Positions 35,729 to 47,160 of a stretch of 64,000 nt of DNA are shown piece by piece. The notes beneath the pieces were generated by a model. The model had not been told where the DNA came from. It ran no database searches and saw only the letters and a list, made by a program, of their open reading frames with translations. Position 1 is the first letter of the stretch; every line of letters starts with the position of its first letter. Made by a program: the position numbers and the translations under genes. The DNA is from Bettongia penicillata ogilbyi (taxonomy: Eukaryota; Chordata; Mammalia; Diprotodontia; Potoroidae): the NCBI GenBank assembly GCA_023548195.1, contig JAJHZJ010000400.1:682001-746000 (forward strand). Direction: 5' to 3'.

Positions 35729-36094
35729 GGGGCAGCTAGGTGGTGCAGTGGGTAAAGCATCAGTGCAGGAGTCAGGAGGACCTGAGTTCAAATTTCACCT
35801 CAAACACTTGATACTCACTAGCTGTGTGATCTTGGGCAAGTCACTTAACCCCAATTGCTTCATCCTGGGTCAAATCCAGTCATCCTGATGAATATCTGGT
35901 CATCGGATTCAGATGGCTCTGGAGGAGAAGTAGGAGAAGTGAGGCTGGTGATTTGCACAGCCCTCCCTCACTCAAAACAAAGTCAAGTGCAAGTCATGTC
36001 ATCATTTCTCTGATGGCACAATGTCAATTTCAAGTCATGTCATCATTTCTCTGATAGCATGGTCTTCTTCAGCAACAAAGGATGAACACAACAA
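35729..36094 (+). repeat. MAR1-type SINE, full length, with internal 41-bp duplication
   Basis: The head is 'ggggcagctaggtggtgcag' and the core is 'gcaagtcacttaaccccaat'. The long 3' part carries 'gtcatcctgatgaatatctg' and 'gtgaggctggtgatttgcac', and the end is 'tcttcttcagcaacaaagg'. The segment at 35990-36030 is repeated at 36031 onward with one change in the shared part, so this copy is longer than the one at 54523. Confidence 0.9.
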
Positions 36095-36249
36095 GCCTTA
36101 GTATAGAACAGATTTATTGTTATAAATATTATCATGGGAGGTATTATTTTTTCATTGTGTCTGGACCCAGGCAACATAACAAGGAGTATTAGGTGGAAAT
36201 TTGAAAGAAGCCTCTTTCATGGCACTGGGAGCTATCCAGGATTGGCAAA

Positions 36250-36305
36250 TTCTGACTCAGGAAGGATATAATCTCCCATTACTGGAAGTCTTCAGGTACA
36301 GAATG
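36250..36305 (+). mobile_element. L3/CR1 LINE scrap, sense
   Basis: 'ctcccattactggaagtctt' followed by 'caggtacag' matches part of the L3 3' region; the flanks do not extend the match. Confidence 0.35.
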
Positions 36306-36659
36306 AGTATCTATTGATACCTTTAGCTTTCAGTCCCATCATAGATAAGGATTCTTCCTCTTTTCTTGTGACTATCCATCTTATGGTTTTATGTGATTCA
36401 CTAAACTTTCAGTTATATCTTTTTACATCTTTCATCCTGGGAGGGAAAGCTAGTTTGGTTTTATATCTTATCTCAATCTTTCGATTAGTCATTTAGAAGA
36501 TCAAGGACTAAGATACCTTAATCTTGATGGTCTGTGAAAAGAGAATAATTGAAATAAACCAATGCATGAAGCTTTAATATCAAAATTCAGTGGCCTTATG
36601 ACCATAGAGAATTGCTTATTTATAAACACACACACACATATGATTACAAAATTAAAATA

Positions 36660-36895
36660 TCAGAATCCGAGCATCACAAGGGAACCTAGAGGTCATCTAT
36701 TCCCACATAGACATGAAAAAGAATCCCTTCCCCCAGCCATGTCCTCAATATTTTGTTATTCAAACTCTACTTGGATGTTTTCTGTGATGGAGGATCTACA
36801 GTCTCCTCAGGTTGCCTGTTTACTTCTGACCACTTTAATTGTTTGTATATTTCCTTATCATGAAGTTAAAATCTATTCACCTTAGGTTTCATGAT
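36660..36895 (-). mobile_element. L3/CR1 LINE 3' end, antisense
   Basis: 'ggaacctagaggtcatctat', 'ctacttggatgttttctgtg', 'tctcctcaggttgcctgttt' and 'ctttaattgtttgtatattt' follow the complemented CR1/L3 3' end in order. Confidence 0.7.
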
Positions 36896-37540
36896 TACTT
36901 CCAGAACAATAAAAATATGGCAGGCTACATTGCAAATATTTCACTACATATAGCTATCACCTTGATCACAATACCATCTCTCCCTTAATGTTGCCTGCTT
37001 TGTAGTAGCCTTATTTAGTTCCCCCATATCTCATATGGAAGATTAGCATTGAACCTGAATCCCCACCCCAGTTTGCCAAATTTTGGGTCCTTCATTCTGA
37101 GTTTATGTAATTTATTTGGACAAAGTGAGTGAAATGTGCTCTTTCCTCCCTAGTATCCATTTTAATGATATAGGAAAACTCATCTAAATGTTTCTCTGGT
37201 TCTTAAGAAAAGTCAACTCTTTGTGTCTTATCTCAATTTTTTTTATGAATAATTTCATAGAGGATTAATGTACCCTAAACTTTGATTGTCAAAGGAAAGG
37301 TTTAAATGGTCTAATCCAAAGCATAGAAACTTAACAAATTTAGCTCTTGGGTAGGAAGTAGGAAGGGGAGGAAACTTTCAAGAATACAATTGTGAAAAAG
37401 TATGGGGAGAAGAAAAGTGACTGATATGGCCAATGTCAGTAGAGACAGTTGCAGACTTTGGTTTTTTGAAATATTAAATCACTAGTTGAATTTCAGATCT
37501 GGGGGAAATTTTTTTTTAATTTCCTACTGCCCCCACATAT
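36896..37540. other. Unassigned; possible LINE continuation
   Basis: It follows the antisense L3 copy, but I cannot align it. No exon is seen. Confidence 0.3.
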
Positions 37541-37775
37541 GGGCAGCTAGATAGTACAGTGGATAAAGTGTCAGCCTTAGAGTCAGAAAGACAAGTTCAA
37601 ATCTGGCATCAGATACTTACTAGATGTGTGGACCTGTGCAAGTCACTTAACCCTGTTTGGCTCAGTGACCTCAACTTTCAGATGAGTTGGAGAAGGAACT
37701 GGCAAACTGCTCCAGTGTCTTGGCCAAGGAAACCCCAATGGTGTCACACAGAGTCAGACAATAACTAATCAATTA
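37541..37775 (+). repeat. WSINE1-type SINE, near full length
   Basis: 'gggcagctagatagtacagt', 'gtgcaagtcacttaaccctg', 'gagaaggaactggcaaactg' and the Bov-B-like end 'cacacagagtcagacaataa' are in order. Confidence 0.9.
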
Positions 37776-38048
37776 AACAGAAATAACAAAACTTTTTTCT
37801 GTCCTTAAATTGGAAGGAAAAGGTCCTCACTTTAAGTTGGTATGGTTACTAAGTGGGTTACAACATCAAACATTAAACCCTCATAGAAAGTTTGTCCATA
37901 AAATTTCAGTCTAAGTCTTATGTATGGGGGGAGATGAGAGTTGATGATGTCTGAACATAGATTTTTCTCCCATTTCCCCCAATGACTTATTACAGATTAT
38001 TTTCAATTCAGTCACTCATCTGAAAAAGATTTTTTTTTCATCATAGAT

Positions 38049-38216
38049 CAGAGGCGGGGAACCTGTGGCCTTGGGGACACATGTGGTCTTCTAGGTTTTT
38101 GGATGTGGCCTTTTGCCAGAGTCCAAGTTTTACAAAAACAAATCCTTGTATTAAAGGGATTTTGTTCTGTATGGTTTGGATTCAGTCAAAGGGCCACAGG
38201 TAGCCACCCACTCCTG
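38049..38216. mobile_element. hAT-type MITE, 168 bp, with 8-bp target duplication
   Basis: The left end 'cagaggcggggaacctgtgg' is mirrored by the right end, whose complement is 'caggagtgggtggctacctg'. The flanks 'tcatagat' (38041-38048) and 'ccatagat' (38217-38224) form an 8-bp target duplication with one mismatch. A CAG...CTG terminus with an 8-bp duplication is the hAT signature. The interior is also largely self-complementary ('ccttttgccagagtcc' against 'attcagtcaaagggcc'). It has no coding capacity. Confidence 0.85.
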
Positions 38217-38763
38217 CCATAGATTAGTATAAATACATAGCTTTTTCTGACCTTCCCCTACCCTAGACAAGAAAGCCTAAATGATTCATATTCCCTTAAC
38301 ATGAAAGTTCATATAAAAATTGTCTTGGAACTGATAATAGAGAATTGTTGCAAGGTTATTTTTTTAAACCAATAACGTATCAAATTGCATTTAATCATTC
38401 AATAAACCTAGGTTTATATTATGTTTCATATGTCCCCTTATTTTTTTTCCAGAGATACGAAAAGAAGATGGTATCTATGAACTTATTAACTTGATTGTGT
38501 TTATAGCAAATTGCTTCCCCACGCTTCCCTTAGGAACATGAGGGCTTCAGTAAATCTCCATGCACAACTTGCCCTTATATGTTTCAATTAATCCTCTGAG
38601 TATTGGGCATCTTAAAGAGAGGAAGAGGTATGAATTGCTGGAGGCAATCTGGAGGCTTCAAAGAGCCTAGAGAGGGAAGGTTGACCTTTCTTTTATTGTC
38701 ACTTTTCCTTCCCTTTTCACACAGAAACCAATGGGGTCATTTGAAAGGTAAAAACAATAAATG

Positions 38764-38858
38764 CTAGAGAAGGAAATGGCAATCTACTCTAGTATTCTCT
38801 CCCAGAAAATTCCAAAAGGGCCACAAAGAATCAGAAACCAGTAAACAATAGCAACCAG
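38764..38858 (+). repeat. WSINE1-type SINE, 3' fragment
   Basis: 'ctagagaaggaaatggcaat' and 'ccacaaagaatcagaaacca' are the last third of the family. Confidence 0.75.
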
Positions 38859-38944
38859 ATGATTGGAAAGTCCCTAATAATATAGAGACAGTGAGTGGAG
38901 TGAATTTTAAATGGATGATAAAGTAAACGTAAGAAGAAGACAAT

Positions 38945-39115
38945 AAAATGGAGCACTAGACTTGAAATCTGACGACCTAAATTCAAGGCCCAGCTCTAAC
39001 ATTCCATGGAGCTGCATGCCCTTAGCCAATTAACCTCTCTGGACCTTGGGTTTCTTCAAGTAGGAAATGAAAGACTTAGATTATTTGATACCTATGGTTC
39101 CACTTCAGTTCCAAT
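38945..39115 (+). repeat. THER1/MIR3-type SINE, sense
   Basis: 'ctagacttgaaatctgacga', 'cttagccaattaacctctct' and 'ggttccacttcagttccaat' give the head, core and end. Confidence 0.7.
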
Positions 39116-39757
39116 TTTGGTTTGAGATATTTGCCTCGTGAGCCTTATTTCCCTCTTATCCTCAAACTCTATCCTATCATTTTCTCCCAGATTCATTTCC
39201 TTGATGTTGTACTATATTTCTTTTCCTCATTATCAGTGAGTTAAGGCTGAAGCTGAAATCATAGCTAGAAAAGCTCTATAGGCAGCAGAGGTTTGTGAAG
39301 AAAGCTTGTTCCCTTGAGACAAGCTCACAGATGTTCAAATGTTTAGAATGCTCAAAACTCTCCTGGGGGTTTGCTTGTACTTTTAAGAGATATCCCTAAG
39401 GCTGAGTGCTCTTAAAAGATCCCCTTCCCCCTCTGTATTTCTTTTCATACTTCTGGTTTATGGCTCTACTATTACTTATCTCTCAATGCTGTATAGATGA
39501 CCACTGTTGATTTTAAGCAAAATTTTCAAATCTGCAACTGTCTCCCCCTGTCTAGTCCTGGAGACTCTGCCCAAATCCCAGTGCCACTAATTAACTCTTT
39601 TGAAAATCTTTGTAAAGGTGAAGAACATAGGCTAGAATGATGACTTATTCAATAACCTTGCTACATGATAATTAATGGAAGAAATGACAAAAGATAATGA
39701 ACCAGAAACCACAGTATAGCAAGAGAAAATATTGCGTATGGCAGAAATCTACTCACC

Positions 39758-39875
39758 AGCAAACATTTATTAAGCATCTACTATACCTAGAAGCGATGTG
39801 TCAGGCAGCGGGATATAAATATAATAATGAAGCAATTCCTGCCTTCAGGAGGCTTATATTTTGTTCTGGGAAATA
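39758..39875 (-). mobile_element. L2 LINE 3' end, antisense
   Basis: 'aacatttattaagcatctac' followed by 'aattcctgccttcaggaggc' is the complemented L2 terminus. Confidence 0.75.
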
Positions 39876-40017
39876 GCATCTGCATAGAGACTATACAATT
39901 TTTCAATCCACTAGTACATATTTATTAAGTAACAACTGTGATCTTAGCAACTTGTTCAGCATTGTGAAGAGACAAAAGGAAAGTATAAAATACAATTTTT
40001 ATTCTCAGAAAAATAGG

Positions 40018-40150
40018 TTTGCTGTACAGTGGATCAAATTGAGTCAAGATGACTTGAGTTCCAACTCTGCCTTAATACCTGCTATCTCTGTAACTGTAGG
40101 AGACTTACTTCGCCTCTCTCTGCCTTGGTTTCTTCTTTCGATAGGTGGAT
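40018..40150 (+). repeat. CORE-SINE fragment, sense
   Basis: 'acagtggatcaaattgagtc', 'cttgagttccaactctgcct' and 'ctctgccttggtttcttctt' follow the MIR/WSINE head and core. Confidence 0.6.
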
Positions 40151-41974
40151 TTTTTGAGAAATTGACTACTCAAGGAGAAGAATAGAGGGCCAACAATTGG
40201 TCTTAGGAAATATTCATAGTCAGAGGCAGAAGAATATGGTGAATGATGGAAACAGAGAGACTAGAAAGGCAGAAGGAGGACAAGCCAGTAGAGTGTAATG
40301 TCAGCTAATCAGCATAGTTCACTTCTTAGAAAAATTAGATGACAGAGGGAACAGAGGGTAAAGTCTTTTGCTATTCCATTTTTTAAGTAGAAGAAAACTG
40401 AAAATGTTTTAAGACAGAATAAAATATACTTGGAGAAGGGGAGAGATTTAAGATGTTGGGAATAGTGAAGTACACGTTCTTTAAGGAATCACCAAAGAGA
40501 AGGATGAAAGGATTGGTGAAAAGCAGCAGTACCAGAACTAGCTTGTGCAGACTCTGATTTCTCAGGGAATCTGCAGGGCAAAAACTATTTCATGATAATA
40601 CTAAGATATTTTAATGTCTAATATGGTAAATATTGATACAAATAACACAAGTACACAAAAGCTACTGGGAGGGATTCTCAATAAGTTTTAATAATGTAGA
40701 GTGGTCCTGAGATAAAAAAAAAAAAAGAGGGAGAACTAGTCTAAAGGATAGAAATGATCCTCAATCTCGATGAAGTAAGAGATATGGAAGACAGTGAAGA
40801 CTGAGATAGAAGAGGCTTGTAATCACTTCTGTGGAAAATTCGATTCGAATGATAGCTGAATAAACCAACGAATGAATAATTAAATAGGTAAATAAATAGA
40901 AGCAAACTTGACTAGTACTATTTAAAGCAGAACATGTGGCTACCTGATACAGTTTGAGATTGAGTCACAAAAGTAAACAGTGAAGTGAGCCAAAGTTTAA
41001 GAGCAGCTTGGTGGAAAACAAAAGAAACGTAAAATTTAAGGAAAGGGAAGCATAGTGGTGGTGATCATGAACTTCAGATCACAATTCTCATCAGTTCCTA
41101 CATTCCCCAACTCTCTTTTTTGGTATAGATATAAACCAGCTAAGAAATAAATTTCTCCTTCAAATAATCCTTCTCTTTTTTTTTTTTAAAGAAAAAGGAA
41201 ATAAGGAGTATATAATGAAATATTATAGCTGTTGGACACTTGGGATTTCCTGTGGTCAATTGTGTAAATTCAGCACTGTTCTCATAGTCAATGAAGATAA
41301 TTTCCCTCAGAATTATTCAGACATCATGCTGTCTTTGCAAATTCTATGCAAATCTATAAATACTCTGAGGCAAACTATGATTATACAATCTACTCAAGAA
41401 GAAAAAGAAAGTCACACATTTAAATAAGGAAATGAACAAGTAATCTTAATTTAATTTCATAAAAACTTAGAAATCTTCCCTGAAATATTACAAACATAAA
41501 GGATCCCATAGAAATCAAGGGAGGAAAAAAATACTATTGACAGTATCACACATCTCTTATCTCTTACCTTTTGTGCAAGGAGGACATAAGTCTGGACCTG
41601 TGATTTCTTTGCTGTATGGTAGCACCACCCCCTCCCAGGAAGTCATCTCTACTAATGAAGATCTGCAAGTTTTCTATAATTTAGCATGTTCCTAGACTGC
41701 TTTGGGATATTTAGGTAATAAGTAACTTACCTAGAACAAACAGACAACTTATAGGGGTAGGAGTCGAAAACTCTTGGTACCGTTTTATATTACTAAATTT
41801 TAAAATTGTCCTAAGTTTATTGCAACCCTATCTAAATCAGAAGTGGTACAGAAGTCAGGCTTTTCTGAATCTGAGTTCAGTTCTGCATTTCCAGTTTGCA
41901 TCCTCACCCAGTTGGTAGAAAGACTTCTCTAGCCTACAAAATCATAGATTCTTTATATGTTGTTTACATTATGT
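40151..41974. other. No gene; largest unassigned stretch of the 40-kb region
   Basis: Purine-rich at 40200-40560, with A or T runs at 40716-40727 and 41178-41189. The plus-strand frame at 41215-41427 has no family resemblance I can see. Confidence 0.4.
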
Positions 41975-42075
41975 TATCCCTAATAAGATTGCGTAGTCCT
42001 TCAGGGGAAGTGTTGGGTTTGGGACATTTTGTTTTTATTTTACCCTTTTATCTCCAGTGCCTGAGGATTTCCCCA
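41975..42075 (+). mobile_element. L2 LINE 3' end, sense
   Basis: 'cgtagtccttcaggggaagt', 'ttatctccagtgcctgagg' and 'atttccccagtttctg' fit a decayed L2 terminus. Confidence 0.5.
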
Positions 42076-42089
42076 GTTTCTGTGTGAGG

Positions 42090-42300
42090 CAGGAGTGTAT
42101 AAATGGGTAGAGAACTGCCCTTGGAGACAGGTAGACTCAAATTCAAGTTCCAGATCTGTGTTTCAGGCTATTTAATCTGGAGCATGTCATGTGACTTCAA
42201 AATGCTTCACATACCTCAGGAAGAGTATAAAATGCAGAGAAATTATCAACCCTCATTGGTATAGGCATTTCCAGGATTTCCCCTGTCAAAAGAATCATGA
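42090..42300 (+). repeat. tRNA-derived marsupial SINE of a different 3' type
   Basis: A SINE-like head ('gggtagagaactgcccttgg', 'ggtagactcaaattcaagtt') is followed by 'aagagtataaaatgcagaga' and 'ccctcattggtataggc'. That 3' body differs from both the WSINE1 and MAR1 copies. I recall a marsupial SINE with this body but cannot name it with certainty. Confidence 0.6.
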
Positions 42301-42304
42301 GGTT

Positions 42305-42380
42305 AGGCTTGTTCTCCTGTCTCCAACATCTGGCACAGAGTCTTCCACAAAGAAGTCACTCAATAAATCTTTGTTGAACT
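42305..42380 (+). mobile_element. L2/MIR 3'-end fragment, sense
   Basis: 'tctggcacagagtcttccac' and 'cactcaataaatctttgttg' are the L2 terminus. Confidence 0.7.
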
Positions 42381-43394
42381 AAATTGAGTTAATGAGGCAT
42401 GAGAAGTGGCATAACAATAAGTTTTCTAATGATAATTTTAAGAGGAGTTGATGGATGGGAGTCCATGCTAAATTATACTGGTTCCCCCAATCAACTCAAT
42501 GTGATTATAATTTTCTGGGACTTTTTTTTAAAGCATATAAGAGATGCCTCCCAGGGAATGCTGGGATCACCCCCTTTACATATGAATACAAAGAAAGTTC
42601 CCATCTCATATATACTGCTTTGAAGATTACGTAATACTTTCTTCCCATGTACACGTAGAAAAAGAGTGCAATACAGAATGTGATAAAATTAGGTGAGGGA
42701 TAAGTGGCTTCCTACTATGGGAATAAGGAAAGGCTTCACTGAAAGCACGTTTGTGATATAATATTAAGCTGCATTCTAACATGCCCCTTTATTTAGTACA
42801 AGTATATTATAGGCTAGTTTCATAAATTATAATCAGTATTCTCACCTCGTTATTGTTCGGTAGACAAACATGTCATAGATAAAAGGTGAAAAAGAATTAT
42901 TCATCCTGGCAAGGAGGGGTGAGAAGTCACAATTATCTAGTTTGTAAGAGGGTAGTTCAATCAGGTAGCAGTGAAAAATGTGCTCACCAGTGAGTCAGCA
43001 ACTTATCTTTACTGATGATCCATGTATCTTTGATCTGGAAATACTAGTTTAAGTAACTTCGTGGGTTATGATCTCCATTAAAGTGGACTAAAAAAAAAAG
43101 ATTTTTGTTACCTACTTGACTTCTGTGGTTTTCTACCAAATTTGACAATTAAAAGAGCCCTAGCCGTAGTAAGCAAAAGTTTCTTATTCAGCTGAGAAAC
43201 TTCTACCTCTGAAAGATATGAGATACATAAAAAAGTCACTGAAAGAGGTTTTGGGCACACTTTCTCTGAAAGTTTTAAAGAAATAGCCTTTTGGGAATAG
43301 TTAGGTACAGTCCCACTGAATTAAAGGCCAAGGAACTGGTCAAGAACAGATGATTTCCTGAAATTCCTTTTAGTGTTAACTGTAATTTCACTGG
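42381..43394. other. No gene or clear repeat
   Basis: Mixed sequence with no exon signals; the open frame at 42399-42623 is unrecognised. Confidence 0.4.
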
Positions 43395-43745
43395 TCAGTG
43401 TTTTCAAATCTTTGCCCTGCCACTTACTACCTAGTTGACCTAAATTAGTGCTTGATTGGAGGCAATCAATAGATAAGAGAAAATCCTGAGGTGCATACTT
43501 TGGCCAGAATAAAGAGGAGGAAATTCATCATTTCAATGGCCTTATTTCAAAAACATGTATATGGAAAAACAGTTCTTCTAATTAACAATTTGGGACAGAA
43601 TAAATTGGAAGAGCTAAGTTCAACTATGGAAAATAGTTTCTTAAACTTACAGAGCCTTAGTTTCTTCATTCATCAATTAAGGCACTTGGCATTACATAGT
43701 ATATAAATTCCCTTTCAGTTTTAGACCTACAAGTCTATGAACCTA
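43395..43745 (+). repeat. THER1/MIR3-type SINE, sense, interrupted
   Basis: The head and core piece 'tgccacttactacctagttg' lies at 43420-43440. The end piece 'cagagccttagtttcttcat' to 'cagttttagacctacaagtc' lies at 43650-43735. About 200 bp of other sequence separates them. Insertion or two partial SINEs are both possible. Confidence 0.5.
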
Positions 43746-43989
43746 TGTGGCTGCACAGGATGAGAAAGTATGGATGGGTTGTAATTCACAATATTAGGTG
43801 GTGATCTCAAATCTGTGAAGTCAAAAATCTATTAAATCATATTCCCAAACAAATAGCACTCAGTATAGTGTTTTGTTTTTTTTAAATGATTAATTATACT
43901 GTCCCCATCTTGTCCACATAGAGAGACTATGAGGTGTATGGAGTATTCAGAAAGCACTACTATTTGTGCTATGAGGGCTTTCAGAGACC

Positions 43990-44450
43990 TTTTCAGGGCT
44001 GCTAATCTATCTTTGGTTCCTACCTGGCACTCAACTCTGACTCTGAGAAGTTGCAGCATATGGAATGGCCAAACCCTGGTAAAACCATCTCAACAGATGG
44101 ACTAAACCAGGTTGGGGTTACAAACCCAGGCCTCAAGCCTGTGATCAGTTAGGCAGATACCTACCCCCAGCATGTGAAGATTGCCCCCAGTGGGATGTGC
44201 AGATGAGAACAATTTGTTTTAATATCTATAAAGGCAGTTGAAGCAGGCCATCCATGTATACTGTGGCTATCACTGGTCTTCTTGACTTTTTTTTCCCTTG
44301 CCACTGAACTTCATTAACTCTAGAAGATAGAGTGAGGTTGATGACTTTGTGAACTCTGCCTCATTTAAATTCCAATTTACTCACAAGTCAAGAGACATCA
44401 ACCCATGATATCTACTGGTCCTTTACCAAAAGGGAGGAATAACGGCGTGT
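43990..44450 (+). repeat. Unclassified marsupial interspersed repeat, probably a LINE 3' end
   Basis: I recognise the stretch 'ccaggttggggttacaaacc' to 'atctataaaggcagttgaag' as a repeat of opossum-type genomes but cannot name the family. The end ('cacaagtcaagagacatca', then 'ctactggtcctttac') resembles the tail of the MAR1-type SINEs at 35729 and 54523. This suggests it is the 3' end of their LINE partner. Confidence 0.5.
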
Positions 44451-44944
44451 GGCCTACTGAGAAGACTGAGAGTATTGACTTTATAGGGAAAATTGTAATG
44501 TATATATAATACATTTCTCCATAATGATTTTAAACAAAATAACAGCAGCTTGCAAGGATTATCATGTGAATGGACATAAAGGTAATTGACCTTTGTAAGG
44601 GAAGCCATAAAGTTGCTTCATGGGATTAATTCTTCTGTGTTAACATATCAGATCCAACATGTCCCTCCTGGTATTTGAACCAAGTTACTTTAAGAAAACA
44701 CAGTGTTCTGACTCATAAAAGAATTATTTAGAACATATATAAAATTACTTCTAAACAATCCTGAAGAACCTAAGCTATTGTTTGATTAAATAAAAATTAT
44801 CAGAAAAACAATCATTTATGTTACACTCAAAACTAACATTGTCTTCAGACTTAAGAAAAGTCTTTTTCATGTTGTAGCCAAAAAAGTTGTTTTTTCTTCT
44901 CTTTTTCTTTTTGTTTTCTTTCTACTGCAAAATCTCAGGGATAA

Positions 44945-45640
44945 TATATAGACAAAATTCTTGGTGGCACTGTCAAATGATCCAACCATTCTAGAAATCA
45001 ATTTGGCATTATATAATTCAAATCACTAAACTACATATACCACTACACCCAGTAATAATCACATAAGTTAAATAAAGTAAAAAAAAAAGATAGAGGAGGG
45101 AAAGGAGCTATGAGTAAAAACAATATTTATAGCAGCACTTTTTGTTGTAGCATAGAATCAAAAAAACTGAGTGGCTATCAACTGGAGTGTAATTGAACAA
45201 CTGTGGTATACAAATAAAATTGGATATTACTCAGCTCTAAGAAATGGCACATGTTTGATTCAAAGAATTGTGGAAAACTTGTATGAACTGAACTGATATA
45301 AAGTAAAATGTTTAGGAGATCAAATTACATAACCATTATAATAATGTAGAAGAAAACAACTTTGAAAGACTTCAGAGCTCCAATCAGTGCTTTGAATAAT
45401 CATGACTTCCAAGGATAATGATGACTCATTCGCCCTGTGACTTGGCAGAAATATAATGGACCAGAAAAGCAGGATATGGCATCAATTTTCAGACATGTTT
45501 AATGTATTGATTTATTTGACTATACTTAAAATGGATGGTTTTACTTTGGGGGATGGGAGTTGGTAGATAATAGATATTTTTAAACAGAAGACAAAGGGGA
45601 AAATGATGAAACATTTAAAAATTTGTATAATAGTTTAGAA
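44945..45640 (+). mobile_element. L1 ORF2 3' end and 3' UTR, sense, 5'-truncated
   Basis: 'gatccaaccattctagaaat', 'atttatagcagcactttttg', 'ctatcaactggagtgtaatt' and 'gtatgaactgaactgatata' are the L1 ORF2 terminus and 3' UTR in order. The frame is broken. Confidence 0.85.
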
Positions 45641-46299
45641 CAATCAGCATATGACAGAAGTATGAAAATTTTGTTAGTATTAAATTTAATATAAACTTCT
45701 AAAAATTCTTTAAAGTTTTCTAAATAATTTTTCATTGTTCATTGAATATTGAAATATTTATGCCTATTGACTTCATAATATAAGCATACTCTCATGTGTA
45801 TGGGTATATATACCCAAACATAGGAAGTTGTCAAAGTAAAGCAAGGAAGGTCTTCAACATATTGGGTGGACTTTTTTGTAGGGAACTTAGGAGAGGTCAT
45901 GGACCAGAGGTGAGAAGAAAAGAATGGGTAGCCACAGAAGGAATGCAGTATGCATTACTGAAAGAAACATCTGAATCTATGTTTTAATCAATGCATTAAT
46001 ATTTGTGGGGATCTTATTTTCAACTTAGTATGTAGTATATATAACAGATGGTGTATAAAACCATTATCCTTCCCTTCAAGGAACTTAAAACCAAATACAT
46101 CCATAGTCCACTTTCATAAAGCAATATCTTAAAGCCCTTACTCATGGCCCATGGCCATAATTACAGTCAAAACAGGATGCTAGAAGAATGTCACACAGAT
46201 ATACAATTGAACTATTCTTCTATGAGGTTTGTTCAATGTACATATTTCTCCACAGCTATTATTTATATATCATTGCCACCAGAAACTTTATTATCTCTT
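45641..46299. other. No gene or clear repeat
   Basis: AT-rich; the right part may belong to the following L2 copy. Confidence 0.35.
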
Positions 46300-46983
46300 C
46301 ATATTTTCCTATCCATTTTCCATATGCCTCAATGTGATGAAAGACCTCTTTGTTCCCTGTCTCTTCTCACTGTTGTCTTACACTGGCTAACCTCAAAAAT
46401 TATATGTGCCTTCAATTTCTACCCTTGCTTTTAAACTGAAATTGTGCCTTTACATTAAGTGTCATAATATGTCACATACCTTGAACAGTCTTGTGGGGAA
46501 TGAGTCTGGAGACTCTATCTCAATAAACCAAAGTCTTCCTTGTCCTTCAAACATTATGAGAACATTAAGTTCTTTTGTTCATGCCCCTCATATCTATTTC
46601 CAATTGTTCTACCACACAGTTTCTGTATTCTCTCCTTAGTATACAAATATGCCATATTGCACTACTTTTATTCACATCCTTGAACATGCCTAGAATGTTC
46701 ACCTATTTCTATATTCAGATCTGGTATTTTTCAAGGCCATTCCCTCCATGAATCCTGGCTATTCTACCTTCCATTATTCTGCCACTTCTCTGAACTTCTA
46801 AATCATTGCTTATCTATATCACACAATTTAATATTTAATTATACAGTATTTTGCATTTTTCATTAATTTCAAATCTTCCCAATGATTATTAATCTTTCTA
46901 GAGATTAGGAACCATGCCTCTCATTTTTTTATTCTCCCCTTTCTCTTTCTCTCTCTCTCTCTCCCTCCCTCCCTCTGTCTCTC

Positions 46984-47039
<56 letters not shown>

Positions 47040-47080
47040 CCACTTAACTATAAAGTAGGTGCTTAATATTTTCTTTTTGG
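46300..47080 (+). mobile_element. L2 LINE 3' region, sense, with inserted microsatellite
   Basis: 'catgcctagaatgttcacct', 'aaggccattccctccatgaa', 'tagagattaggaaccatgcc' and the end 'aagtaggtgcttaatatttt' are in L2 order. A CT/CA tract sits just before the terminus. Confidence 0.65.
46941..47038 (+). repeat. (CT)n(CCCT)n(CA)n microsatellite
   Basis: About 65 bp of pyrimidine repeat run directly into about 16 CA units. Confidence 0.95.
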
Positions 47081-47160
47081 AGTATTAAAACATTACTTCT
47101 ACCAGGAGAGTGACAAATGTTCTGATCAATTCAACATCCCTTTATTAATTCCTTTCCGAA

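Noticed and set aside
35729..35860. tRNA gene
   Set aside because: The tRNA-like head with box-B-like 'gagttcaaatt' belongs to a SINE; it has no cloverleaf and the core and tail follow.
43832..44059. 75-codon minus-strand gene
   Set aside because: It overlaps the unclassified interspersed repeat at 43990-44450 and has no recognisable domain.
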